From NCBI GenBank assembly GCA_021613535.1, contig CP075494.1, forward strand, positions 930,001-994,000: a stretch of 64,000 nucleotides of DNA, written 5' to 3'. The notes under the pieces were generated by a model, which saw only the letters and a list, made by a program, of their open reading frames with translations, did no database searches and was not told the DNA's origin. How positions within the stretch are numbered: position 1 is the stretch's first letter; each line of letters starts with the position of its first letter. A program made the translations under genes and the position numbers. Of this stretch, positions 21,310 to 32,574 are shown piece by piece. This DNA is from Adineta vaga. Taxonomy: Eukaryota > Rotifera.

Positions 21310-21467
21310 CTTGAGGGTGTGGGTGTGGGTGTGGGTGAGGGTGGGTGTGGGTGGCTGCGGGTATAGAAAGAAGAGCTCCACATCCATTCACCCAGACTCA
21401 CACCCACTCCCACACCCACAGCCGTACCTACACTATCACCGACACCGGCACCCACAACCACACCCTA
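21310..21467. repeat. Large telomere-like foldback
   Basis: CTTGAGGGTGTGGGTGTGGG arm with about seven units, GGCTGCGGGTATAGAAAGAAGAGCT centre, and a long decayed C-rich arm. It lies 43 bp 3' of the receptor gene's stop codon. Confidence 0.85.
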
Positions 21468-21509
21468 AGAGTATTGTTAAATGAATAATAATTTATATCG
21501 GTAACTTCT

Positions 21510-24500
21510 TTATTTGGCTACTAGATTAAAGGGAAACATCTTTGAGAGTCGTGTTCGTTGAAATTCTTTCAGATAAGTGGTTGATGGTATTACGAAGAGA
21601 ATAAAACCAAGTACTTGTGGTGCATAAGATAAAAAATAAGTAATACATAATAAATGTCTTTGCCAAATTGACAACTCCGTACAAGAAAAAGTTGAAGAGA
21701 TTATTATTTGTGGCAGACCACTTGATATAATAATTAATGGTGTAATATAAAGTTCTTTTTGACTACGAAATTGTCGTTTGAGTACGTTTGCAAATGTTTC
21801 ATGGCTTTCATTTGCACGCGAACGACTGCGAGCGGTAAAAAAAATGATTAAAGTTATTGACGCGCTCTGAATACAGAATGGTACAAGATAATGAATAAGA
21901 ACAGTAACATAATTGTATGATGAAATTAATAAAGGATAGTTTGCTACACATGTTCCTGGACCACTTGAATCTTCTATAATCATATAAAAAAATAGTTCAT
22001 GAACATGCATACCAGCAATGATAATTGCAGTTAGTACACTGATAAAAATCGCTGAACGAATTTTTTTGGGTAAAGTTCCAAAAGGAAAAAGTACGGTATA
22101 GACTCGTTCTAAAGTTAACCAATTGATCAACCAATAAGTGTATCGAGTAGAAAGAGAAAGCATATATGAGACAATCTTACATGAGATATCATTGAATAAT
22201 GACGAGAAGAAAATTTCAATTAATTTTAGAACCAATGAAAAAAGAGACCATTGATTTGATACTGATAAAATCAGAAGATAATTTCCAACACCGAATTTAC
22301 GCGGAGCAGGTTGTCTGAACGTAACAAAACTAGCCAAGTTGGTTAGTCCACCAATGAAAGAAAGCAATAATGCAATAATCAAATAAATAATTTTTATTTC
22401 ACGAGTATCCTTTTGAATTAATGAATCTAGAGTAAAAGTTAATTGTCTTGTATTAAATTGACATAAACGACCATGATTACATTCAGGACAAATACAAACA
22501 AAATCATTCGTTAAAGATGGATTTCCTTTTACACATTGTCCACTAGCTAGACATCGAGAACATTGATCAAATGAATGATCATAACCAAAGCATTCTACTC
22601 GTTCATGAATTTCATCACAAATACACAAATATGAATCGTCTACGAAGCAAAAAAGATTAACATTTTGCTGGCAAAGATAATGATATTTTATTGGTGAGAT
22701 GTCTATAACAAAAAAATATGAATCTATCAAAACAATTTTAATATTGAAATTGATTCTTCTACCTGATATTGTTTGAAAAAGTGTTTCAACATGTACACAA
22801 TTATTTCTGTCATTCAGTTCAATTGTTTCATTAATTGATGAAACATTGGTTTGTAGAGAAATTATATAGATTTCAATTCCTGTAACAACATAAAGTTTAA
22901 CGAGAATTATTTGTGGAATGAATTCATATTCGTGTAGATAATGCAATAAATGAGGAAGATTTAAATAAGAATATTGATCAATAAGTATCAAGTTAAAAGA
23001 ATATAAATCTATGTCAAAGTATTGTACAACAGCAGCTCTGTGTTTCATGATTTTGTTAAAATAAAATCGACTTGATTGTTTCTCTAATTCACAATGTTTT
23101 CCATGGTATTGATTGTGACACAAACAGGAAAATTTATTTGGATATGATGTTCTAAAACATGTTCCATTGTTTTTACAGGGATTTGATTGACATATATTTT
23201 GTATTAATTCACATCGATGGCCAATTCGACCGAGTGGACAAATACAAAATGGACGTTCATTTCCATTCAAAAGTCCTTGATAATTTGGTTTACACAACGA
23301 GTTTGGCGCACAAAAATTTTCATTGCAGAGTTTATCTATTATTGAACAATCTTTTCCTTTGTAGTTATTCGGACAAAGACAGACATAAGTTGATATCTCA
23401 TTGATTACTTGATAACATTCTTTATGTGAACCACATGGATTACTATGACAAGGATTTTTTGTGAGATTTGATTTAGTCAATCGAAGTACTTTAGCTAAAC
23501 GAAAAGAAGGAAGAAAATCGAAATAAATTGGATATAACCAAACGGCGACTAGTCGACCTTTGTTATGTATATTGAATTCATAAACTTCAATGCGTACTGA
23601 ATAGGGTTGTCTATTAATTATATCCGATTGATTAAAATATCGATTTCGTTTACGTTCCAATGCTTGTTGCAATACAGAATAGAATAAATGATGAACATGT
23701 TTTTTATAAATATTATCAATCTCATCAATCGGTCGTACATAAAAATATCGAGTCATCAGTGGTTGATTTTCATACAAAAAAATAATCAATACATTGAGTA
23801 CTATAGCTGGATTTTGAGTTTCTGCATAGATTGATTGAGACAAATTCAAATGAAAAATTACGGTTAATCGATCGCTATGAAATTGACATTTATCACCGTA
23901 GTATTGTGGCGGACAAAAACATACAGTAGAATTATCGTACAAATAAACCCCAATACCACGATTACACCAATATGGAATGGATGAAAATATCGATTCGAAA
24001 GATGGAATTTGTGTTGTTAAACTTAGTTCAATTGAAATATTTTTATCGTTAATCGTTGTTTTATTCTTGTTAATAGGAAACTGTCGCAAGTGAACTTCTT
24101 GTTTTATTTCGTTGACAAATATCTGTTTTTTTTCGCGATAAAATCGATCTCCCGATGAAGATCGAGCATAATCTCGTGCAGCACACACATTCTCGTCCTC
24201 GCCGTAAGTACATTCAGATTTATTATTGCACCAGCCACCTTTTACACATTGGATAGGATTCATACAAATGAAATCGGAAGGCGATTCACAATCTTCAGCA
24301 AACCAATGTATTCCGCACAAACAAAACCAATGATTATAATCGAAATTATCGACAGAATATGATTTACAGAAATCACGTACACCGGCAATCTTATATATAC
24401 ATAAAAAATTGTATCCAAGCATGAAAGGAGAATCGCAATGGGTGAGGGTGTTACGCTCATCAATTGCGCCTGAACAATCAATGTGACCATCCCCAATTTG

Positions 24501-26699
24501 ATTTAAATTTATACAAGGTCGATCATTAAGTAAATCACATGTACCATTTTCAGAAAGTCGAAGACAAGCATATTCTATGCTCAGGTCACACTCGTTCGAA
24601 AATGGTTGTTTACCATTGTATAAATTGTGAAATTTCTTCATTAGTACATAAGCGTTCACCAATTTCAAATTCCGTGTTGAATTATAATTATTAGTAAAGA
24701 ATATTGCCTCTTCGTCCGATGCATCAGAACAATCCCATTCTCCATCTAATACCCATTTCACATCGATGCACTGTCCTGTTCGACATTGCCATTGTTTGTC
24801 AGGACATATCCACCAATGATGACACAAACTCGGATCTTCATCTTTCTTTGATCCCATATCCCAAAATGTATCGCAATAGGTATGAAAAGAATTCTTTCTA
24901 GAGTTCGAGGGTGTATAGGAATTATTGTTTAAACTGGTCTTGCCAGACATTTCCACATATTGTTTAATTAATTCACAACCATTCTTCAATTCAGTGTTAC
25001 AAACAAGTTTTGACAACATTATTCCTGTTCCCATCCACATTTGATCGTAATAATTCCTGCACTTAGGCACTAGATCTCCAAGTTTGCTCACAAGTAAACA
25101 GCTTTCTTCTTCGATTGAACAACGAAAACGATGTTTCTGGATATTAACACAAGTATTCGACGGTATACCGCTCATTAATAGTAATACATCTTGTTGCATT
25201 TCATCAAAAATACAATCTTGATGTCCATCTTTGATTCGATAAGCAGAAATGCATTTCAAAGACTTTTTACATATGTCAATAAAATTATATGGTCGATTGT
25301 TGAAAGTACGAGATTTATTATAACAGAATTTATCATAGCCAGCATCCGTTATTATAGTACTGGATTTACTGTCACTACATATATCGCTTTCCATAGAAAG
25401 AAAATCTTTGTCGGGCAAAAATTGTAAAAATTTATTAACAACCATATATCCTCGACATTTAATAGTTGCATTTACATCGACTGAACGGAAACGTGTTCCG
25501 AATGGTAATCGAAGAAGAGAATAATTTTGTTGTGCATATGGAGCACCAATTCGACCATTAGGATAATAAACAAATGAAGAATTACATAGATTCTGAAGTT
25601 TATCCACATGGAAAGAAATATCTCTGTATCGACAGTTTTTTTCTGCTTGTTGGGAGAGAATACATCTTAATACATAAATACATTCTTCCGAATTACTACG
25701 ATTTTTAGTAATGATTTCTTCATATTGAGATCTTGAATGACATTTACCATTAGTTAATGTCCATTGACTTCGTGTTTTATGTGTTTCGCACATATAATAT
25801 TGTTCTCGTTGACTAATACATTCGAATGACGGTTTACTGTCTTCATAGTAAAGAGTGTAATGAGTAGGAAGACATTGTCCATCACCACAAGAAAAATCAT
25901 TCGGAAGACACAATCGATCATCACATTCATAATTAGCTTGTTGTAATCCACATTGTGTATCATTGAATAATTGTTTTTCATCTGTCAAATCTAAACAATC
26001 ATAATCACCATCAAGAAAATATTCTTCGGGAATACACATTCCATTCAGACATCGATATTCATCATTTTCACATTCATTAAATTCAAGTTTATCACAATTC
26101 TCTTCATCCAATCCAAACATACATTGTTGTAAGCCGTCACAAATATCTCGCCAATCCAAACATAAAAGACCAGAATCACAGGCTAATGTTATATAACAAA
26201 CGATATCCCCATATGTTTGCATTTCCCATGGTGTTTTTATTCTCATCTTCATTTCCCAATCGATAGTTTCTTGAAAGGTAGTACCTACTGGTAACAAATA
26301 TTCACAATTCCTTCCGAATGATTGCGGACGTATGCATTCGCACAAAGATTTTTTCTCGCCACTAATTGTCCCATTCGATTGCTGTTGTCTTATGTAAAAA
26401 GAGTATTCTTCTGCTTTTTCCATACTAGATTTCCATTCATGTAATATGATATCAACACTGATATTATTCTTGATGAGAGAAGCAAACGAATGAGATATAC
26501 CATCATGATAACACTTCCAATCTGTTTGATCTCGTTGAAGAATGATTGATGTATTTGGGCGTCGACAATGGATTAGACTATCATCAGACATACAGTCGTA
26601 AAACTGAACCGAGGAGCTATCATCTGTATCATAAATATATACTCTTTCTTCGATCAAAGGTAAGACTAACAAGACTATGATGACTCGTTCGAGAATCAT
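21510..26699 (-). CDS. LDLa/EGF multidomain receptor with 7TM C-terminus
   Basis: Intronless 1729-codon gene starting with a signal peptide (MILERVIIVLLVLPL). The extracellular part has several LDL-receptor class A modules, recognisable by Cys spacing with D.SDE or LDEENC ends, for example CLDWRDICDGLQQCMFGLDE and CIDVKWVLDGEWDCSDASDE. EGF modules follow (CQSNPCKNNGTC, CLCPNNYKGKDC, CLCHNQYHGKHC). The last 300 or so residues form seven hydrophobic helices beginning near IIYLIIALLLSFIGG, with a rhodopsin-like layout and a short cytoplasmic tail. This architecture (LDLa/EGF ectodomain on a rhodopsin-like 7TM) is an expanded family in bdelloids. Ligands are unknown; LDLa modules normally bind Ca2+ and protein or lipid partners. 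The frame is uninterrupted and looks functional. Confidence 0.88.
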   Translation of the reverse strand: MILERVIIVLLVLPLIEERVYIYDTDDSSSVQFYDCMSDDSLIHCRRPNTSIILQRDQTDWKCYHDGISHSFASLIKNNISVDIILHEWKSSMEKAEEYSFYIRQQQSNGTISGEKKSLCECIRPQSFGRNCEYLLPVGTTFQETIDWEMKMRIKTPWEMQTYGDIVCYITLACDSGLLCLDWRDICDGLQQCMFGLDEENCDKLEFNECENDEYRCLNGMCIPEEYFLDGDYDCLDLTDEKQLFNDTQCGLQQANYECDDRLCLPNDFSCGDGQCLPTHYTLYYEDSKPSFECISQREQYYMCETHKTRSQWTLTNGKCHSRSQYEEIITKNRSNSEECIYVLRCILSQQAEKNCRYRDISFHVDKLQNLCNSSFVYYPNGRIGAPYAQQNYSLLRLPFGTRFRSVDVNATIKCRGYMVVNKFLQFLPDKDFLSMESDICSDSKSSTIITDAGYDKFCYNKSRTFNNRPYNFIDICKKSLKCISAYRIKDGHQDCIFDEMQQDVLLLMSGIPSNTCVNIQKHRFRCSIEEESCLLVSKLGDLVPKCRNYYDQMWMGTGIMLSKLVCNTELKNGCELIKQYVEMSGKTSLNNNSYTPSNSRKNSFHTYCDTFWDMGSKKDEDPSLCHHWWICPDKQWQCRTGQCIDVKWVLDGEWDCSDASDEEAIFFTNNYNSTRNLKLVNAYVLMKKFHNLYNGKQPFSNECDLSIEYACLRLSENGTCDLLNDRPCINLNQIGDGHIDCSGAIDERNTLTHCDSPFMLGYNFLCIYKIAGVRDFCKSYSVDNFDYNHWFCLCGIHWFAEDCESPSDFICMNPIQCVKGGWCNNKSECTYGEDENVCAARDYARSSSGDRFYREKKQIFVNEIKQEVHLRQFPINKNKTTINDKNISIELSLTTQIPSFESIFSSIPYWCNRGIGVYLYDNSTVCFCPPQYYGDKCQFHSDRLTVIFHLNLSQSIYAETQNPAIVLNVLIIFLYENQPLMTRYFYVRPIDEIDNIYKKHVHHLFYSVLQQALERKRNRYFNQSDIINRQPYSVRIEVYEFNIHNKGRLVAVWLYPIYFDFLPSFRLAKVLRLTKSNLTKNPCHSNPCGSHKECYQVINEISTYVCLCPNNYKGKDCSIIDKLCNENFCAPNSLCKPNYQGLLNGNERPFCICPLGRIGHRCELIQNICQSNPCKNNGTCFRTSYPNKFSCLCHNQYHGKHCELEKQSSRFYFNKIMKHRAAVVQYFDIDLYSFNLILIDQYSYLNLPHLLHYLHEYEFIPQIILVKLYVVTGIEIYIISLQTNVSSINETIELNDRNNCVHVETLFQTISGRRINFNIKIVLIDSYFFVIDISPIKYHYLCQQNVNLFCFVDDSYLCICDEIHERVECFGYDHSFDQCSRCLASGQCVKGNPSLTNDFVCICPECNHGRLCQFNTRQLTFTLDSLIQKDTREIKIIYLIIALLLSFIGGLTNLASFVTFRQPAPRKFGVGNYLLILSVSNQWSLFSLVLKLIEIFFSSLFNDISCKIVSYMLSLSTRYTYWLINWLTLERVYTVLFPFGTLPKKIRSAIFISVLTAIIIAGMHVHELFFYMIIEDSSGPGTCVANYPLLISSYNYVTVLIHYLVPFCIQSASITLIIFFTARSRSRANESHETFANVLKRQFRSQKELYITPLIIISSGLPQIIISSTFSCTELSIWQRHLLCITYFLSYAPQVLGFILFVIPSTTYLKEFQRTRLSKMFPFNLVAK

Positions 26700-27855
26700 C
26701 GCTAAAAATGCGAAAAATTCCTTTTAGTTAAATTTCTTTGTAGATTTGACTGTGAATATATAAATGATATTAGTACATTGTCGCGCAACATAATCCGATG
26801 TACATTATTCTATTTGATCATGTCTTTTCATGCTTAACCTGTATGATTCAATTAAGGCACGTTTGTCAAGCATGTTCATGTCTCTTTATCTATTCAAGTC
26901 ATGGCAAGCATTATGTCACGCTCTCGCATACATTTGGTGAAACACGTCCTAAAAGGAATGCTGAAATGATAAGGTAGCAAATTTGGATCTACCCCGCCGG
27001 CTCCCCCCCACAGATATCTTAGTTAAATAACTCATTAACTGTCTATTGACCATATGATATAGGAGGACAAGAGTCTAAAGTGGGTGAGCACGATACAAAC
27101 GAAATTCACAGTTTGTGTTCAGAGTCCTATAGAGAACATATTTGCCAATAAAATAGAGGGTGTCGGTGTTACTCTTCTCTTTACCCACCCACAACCACAC
27201 CTACACCCACACCCACACCCTCCTGCGACCGGTTTTATCTGGTCCCTTTTAGTTTCGGAGAGAACCGAAGGATTCCTCTTTCCACTTTCCGTTGATTTCT
27301 GATGTCTTCCTTCCGGATCCAGCCCGTACTTTTCGACATGGATATACAAGAAAAAGTCGAGGCAGGGTTGGAGCTAGTAAGTGGTTAAGATTGAGTCATC
27401 TGATCGTTATGTAGGGTGTCCATCGAGTTGTATTACGCGAAACTGCAAGCGATTTAAAAGTAAGAAACTCATCCTATACATTATCGTGGATATGTATGTA
27501 TTAGCTATAGATTAAAGCTACATGCGAAGTCTAAGGCTTTCTGACCGAAACTGAAATGAAGGTACAGTCAGAATATATCGGAAAGAAACAGATGAGTCTT
27601 GCAGCTTGATCTATGGAAGAAGAACAAGTGAATTTGAAATGCTATCGTGAGGGTAAATGGTTCCATTTCAGATATAGATTATAAAACAGAATGAAACAAT
27701 AGATAAAAAATTTCAAGGACAATTCTCTCTACATTTCTGTCGTTTTCTGACATGAAGTTTTCAATCTAAAAGGTTCTGAATCAACATCGGATACGGCCAG
27801 TAGTTAGATAGAATAAAATAAGAGAAAAAAGATTTTTATTATTAATGAAAATGAA
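26700..27855. other. Intergenic, one foldback, no gene recognised
   Basis: Contains the foldback at 27156-27222 and only short frames, some of them translations of the repeat itself. Confidence 0.45.
27156..27222. repeat. Telomere-like foldback
   Basis: GAGGGTGTCGGTG arm, pyrimidine loop TTACTCTTCTCTTTA, then CCCACCCACAACCACACCTA and further CCCACA units. The loop is the complement of the AAGAAGAAA type. Confidence 0.8.
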
Positions 27856-30403
27856 TTATTTTTTTATAATAGAAAATTTATGTATTTGATTATTAACACC
27901 AATAAAAAGATTACCAAATTTATCAATATTGATTATAGTTGGCATAAATAAATTAAGTTTTCTAAAATCATCTCCATCAATAAGTATTCTAATCTCATTT
28001 GTTATCATATTTAATTGATAAACGGTACATTTATATGCATCAACAAAATAAAGATAATCATTACAATCCATTGTTATTCCCATGACATATGTTAAATTTC
28101 CAATGACAGTAGTACCTTCGCTTGCATTAACTTTCCATTTTTGAATACGATGATTATTCCAATCAGCTATATATAATGTTAAATCATCAGTAATAAGAAT
28201 TTTCACTGGATCCCACAAATCAGTTGATTGATTTTTATATGGATTTTTTCCAGCAACAATGACTCTTTTTGTATAATTTGTTGATGATAACCATTTTTCA
28301 ATAAAAGATCTTGTTCCAACATAAATATTCTTTTCTTTATCTAATGTTAGATGTGGAGAAAATTGTTCGAATAAATATCCACCTGTATTATTCAATAGAA
28401 TTCTTCCAGTTTTTTCATTTTTTTTCCATAGATGAACACGATAAGATGCATCATATGTTTGTTTTTGATCAAAATCCAAAATATACATATCTTCTGTTTG
28501 AATATCAACAAAAATTGATTGTGGACGAAAAAGATCTGTATTAGCAACAGTAATACCAGTTAGACCTACTTGGATATCATAAGTTTCATTTAAGAAATAT
28601 TTTTGTATTCGATTATTTTGTGTATCAACAACATAAAGAGTATCATGAATATCATCAAGAAATAAATCTCCTGGATTACATATACTATTTACATCTGAAA
28701 GACATTGACCACGTCGATTAACCAATACAGAACTTGTTCTATTCCATGTTGCATTTATAGATGGAATAGGACAAGATTTTGGTTGAACAGGACCTACTGT
28801 ACGATTAAAAGTTACTGTAGTGTATCCACTGACAACAATAAAGAATGGTCCTATGACATTAGGATTGTATGTAGTAACAACCAAAAGAATTGGATCTGCA
28901 GTAGGAAAATTCATCATAATACTGAATTCCCATCTCTCGACATTTTCATCATCAAATGCGTAGAGTAAATTTGCAGCTGGATTCAATGGATTAAACGTTT
29001 GATTATAAATATAAGCAAATGTATCAATATTACTATTGCATCGAAAAATATATGGACCAGCTGCTGGAACTGTTATTTTAATGACTTCATAATAGAAATT
29101 TCCCGAGGAACTACCATTACGTGTAAACATTAAATTTTGATTTGTCAATTCACTTGAATAAGTGGAAGTTGTCATATATGCAAATGCTATAGAATACAAA
29201 GAAACCAAAAATCTCAAAATTAATATTTAGGGATTGATTTTTTACCTGGTTCGATTGGAGCTGTGAATGGTGGTAATGTAAGTCCAGTAGATGAACAATT
29301 ATAATATCGACGAACTAATTGAATATCACCTGAAGTTAAATTATATCGTTGTCCGATTTTAATATTTGGCTGAAGTGGCTCGATTGTTGCTAAACTGTTT
29401 TTCGAGAAATCATATTTCCCATAGTGCATGATCGATGCATAATCGTATGGAGAATTAAACATATCAGCAACAGGATTCTTATAGATCACGTATTGCGTAT
29501 CCATTCCTGGTTTCATATTCTCCGGATATATTCTAACATAAGAATCACGATCTTCCCGTGATTGTTCATGGAAAATACCTATTTAAAACATCGAATCGGT
29601 TTCCATTTCCATTCTTTCATTTCGAACTTACCTAATACATGCATAAATTCATGAAAAGTTCTTCCGTCATCAAAACAACCTGGATATTGTAATATCACAT
29701 CTCCAGTAAATTGTCCAACCTAAACAAAATCAGATAAGAAGTTTTAAAAGAAAATGAAAATAGTTGATTTTATATACCGGTGCCAAACAACCTGTACCAT
29801 TTTGTATTGTAATATAATACAAGTCACTTGAGACTCGTGGTCGAAATAGTATACATTGAACATTATTTATGGCAACTAACTTTTCTAATTTACGCATCCG
29901 AGTTACAATAGCCGATTGTAATTCGGCCGCTAGAAAATAAATCATTTCATTAGATAAAACTTTCAGCAAAACAAAATTCTCATACTATATCCTGATCCAA
30001 ATTGATAAGGAATAATTCCATTAACCCAACGTGCACCAGTACCCATTCGTACCAAACCACGCTAAATTTAATAAGAAAAATATAGAATAGAATTAAAATA
30101 GATTCATCGTCAACTTACCGTTTTACGTGATGACGAAACTATACCTTCTTCAATTACATCTGTTGAAAAATAAATGAACATATAGATCAAATATAATAGA
30201 ATTCTGGAAAAGAGTAACTTACGTATTCCTTCTAGATTTAGATTATTGACTGGTGGATCTTTGGTGAAAACCTAAATTCATATATCATGGTTTTTATATA
30301 ATTTCAAATTAATATTCTAACTACTTACCACTGCAGTTGGTGTTGCATAAACACTTCCAACAATAACGACAACAATCCATACAGCGAAAACAACAAAATT
30401 CAT
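27856..30403 (-). CDS. Secreted astacin metalloprotease with C-terminal NHL-like region
   Basis: Eight exons on the minus strand: 30329-30403, 30223-30271, 30119-30159, 29986-30061, 29778-29929, 29632-29719, 29246-29578 and 27856-29186. All introns are GT-AG and all junctions keep frame. A signal peptide (MNFVVFAVWIVVVIVGSVYA) and short propeptide precede the protease. The zinc site HEFMHVLGIFHE is split by the intron at 29579-29631, and the Met-turn SIMHYG follows, so the catalytic residues are complete. The final large exon joins in phase to about 440 residues containing propeller-like units (LDDIHDTLYVVDTQNNRIQKY, LYIADWNNHRIQKW). The usual astacin partners (CUB, EGF, MAM) are absent. The last junction is inferred: the alternative is a separate NHL gene, but its frame lacks a convincing ATG. 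Confidence 0.82.
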
Positions 30404-30958
30404 CGTATCAATCGAATAGTCCTTCAATCACTGACGATATACTTTCTGATATTTGCAACTATATATACCCATCTATGTCCTACACAATAGTCATGCGTCA
30501 TTAGGCTTTGATTGACAGGTTGGTATTAATTATATAGAGATTCTTCACTTATAGAAATATAAAGGAAGTACTTCTGTACATACCGTCTGATTAAATATGG
30601 GTAAAAAAACCAATATAATCATGATCAAAACAAAAATATATATTACTAATCGCGATATGAATCTGAAAAGGTATTAAAAAAATTAAGATTGTTTACCTGT
30701 AAAAAAAACCGTGGGGATATTTTCAGTTCTTGCATCATATATTATAGTCATGTGTCATCATATATTCAAATATTGTACTCAAATACAGTATAAGTGGGAA
30801 AAGTATTGACACAACTTGGCTTGTCTTTTTAGCAAAAGATGTTTGAAGAAATATCATAACAGTAGGTATTCAATCCGTTATCTTTCAATTTTATTGTTGT
30901 AAATGTATAGATAAAATATGGGATATCAAAATTCACACGAAAATTTAGTTTCTATTTA
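30404..30958. other. Intergenic, nothing recognised
   Basis: AT-rich; presumably the astacin promoter lies in its left part. No motif could be assigned. Confidence 0.4.
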
Positions 30959-31545
30959 TTATAATTGGTATATTTGAGAACGTCGTAAAAATGTATATCT
31001 ATATTCTCCACCACTAACTAATACACTTCCATTTGTTAAAATACATGATGTGTGCATATATCGACCATCCTTCATGTTGTCAGTATTTATCCATAATTCT
31101 GTTGATGGATTATATAATTCAGCACTATCTAACCATCCATCACCATATCCGCCAGTTATTAAAACATATCCATTTTGTAATATAGATGCTGCATGATATT
31201 TTCGACCATAACTCATATTACCGATAATTCTACATAATCCAGATGATGAATCGTATAACTCGGCTGTATTTAAAATTCCATTCATATTAAATCCTCCAGT
31301 TACTAATACTTTTTCATTGCCTAATAGAGATGTTGTGTGTACATACCGACCATAACTCATATTACCAGTAACGGTCCACACTCTTGTTGATGGATCATAT
31401 AATTCAGCACTATTAAATAATATATTCATACTATATCCACCACTCACTAGTATTTTTCCATTATTTAAGATAACTGCAGTGTGCCCATATCTCGCATAAG
31501 TCATATTACCAGTAACTGTCCATAATTCTGTTGTTGAATCGTACT
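30959..31545 (-). pseudogene. Kelch-repeat fragment, 5'-truncated
   Basis: About 195 codons of four kelch blades (MSYGRYVHTTSLLGNEKVLV, then NTAELYDSSSG) ending in TAA. Homology to the kelch family begins abruptly at about 31545 (YDSTTELW), and an in-frame stop lies a few codons further upstream with no start. Full members of the family have six or more blades. It is related to the kelch gene at 4767-5943 and is best read as a remnant. Confidence 0.65.
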
Positions 31546-31697
31546 TATTCGATCAGGATTAGAGCAGCGAGACTTTGCTATTGGAATGATGTGATCTAAA
31601 TATGATAATTTATCTTGAACTGATTGTAACAAATAAACAAACCTTTATGACCTTTCAGGTCTAACATTTTAATGGAAATAAAACAATTTTCTTTTTA

Positions 31698-31931
31698 TTG
31701 AAAAACAGGTGGTACAACCCTTGCACCAGCGGCCTCAAAGGGTTAATTAAATATAAATATATTTGCAAATCTATGAATCAGACTAGTAAAAATCGAAGAT
31801 TTTATCGATTTATCAATCAATATGATTTAGCACAATGTGAAATTGAATTAGCCATTAAATATTTCGCTATTGGACAATGTAATCAAGCTATGACGTATTT
31901 AGCAGACGTAATATCACTGTATAATGATTAA
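31698..31931 (+). other. Unrecognised short frame, perhaps a gene fragment
   Basis: A frame of about 75 codons with helical, TPR-like composition (KYFAIGQCNQAMTYLADVISLY). Similar helical sequence (LKMKRQCNKIV) continues to about 32155, interrupted by stops and shifts. A possible acceptor (GAAAAACAG) lies at about 31710. It may be the remains of a coiled-coil or TPR-like protein, or chance. Confidence 0.25.
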
Positions 31932-32156
31932 TCATAGTCAATTATAAGAAATATTAACCGATAGATCAATTGAATCAGAAAAACATATTGAAGCTTATGA
32001 ATATATTAAAACATCTCGTTGATTATTGTAGGAACAAATGCGTATGTTACAACTCAAAATGAAAAGACAATGTAATAAGATTGTTGCATGTATTGATTGT
32101 GATCAACAATTGAAAAAATTAGAAATTAGAGAAAAAATGTTAGAAAAAAGATCCTG

Positions 32157-32203
32157 AAGGTGTGGACGAGGGTGTCTCTACTTACTCCGACACTCACACC
32201 TTC
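32157..32203. repeat. Decayed telomere-like foldback
   Basis: GAAGGTGTGGACGAGGGTGT arm, short loop, then CCGACACTCACACCTTC arm. Its outer ends (GAAGGTGTG / CACACCTTC) pair exactly. Confidence 0.7.
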
Positions 32204-32298
32204 CTTCATATACAACATAAAATATAAGATATATAAATTTTAGTTACGTAATAAAAATTCTCATTTTACATTACAAAAACAAATTATTCTTGTATAAT

Positions 32299-32574
32299 TT
32301 ATGAAGAAGTAGCTAGTTGATAGTTTGAATTAGGTCCACGGCGGATACCATCATCTGAAACTACCTTTTGGGCAAATCGTTTTGCATATTGTTCACGACA
32401 GCGAGCGCGGCCAGTTTTCTTTTTTGGTTTTTCTTGTGGAGCAACCTATTAAAAATAATAGATTAGTTATTATTTTGCAAATTATCACAAAAAACTATAT
32501 GTAATTTAAACACTTACTTTTGGTGTCTGATTTTTAACTTTGCCAGCACGATTGATTCCTCCATGGGTGGGCAT
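32299..32574 (-). CDS. RPS30: 40S ribosomal protein eS30
   Basis: Two exons on the minus strand: 32518-32574 (19 codons) and 32299-32445, with a 72-bp GT-AG intron. The 67-residue basic product has the eS30 hallmarks: HGGINRAGKVKNQTPKV (human HGSLARAGKVRGQTPKV), a KKKTGRARCREQYAKRF block and a GPNSN-containing tail. It is a small-subunit protein at the mRNA entry side of the decoding region. In many animals eS30 is made as a fusion with the ubiquitin-like FUBI; here the ATG follows an in-frame TAA 18 bp upstream with no ubiquitin-like sequence, so the gene appears unfused. Confidence 0.88.
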
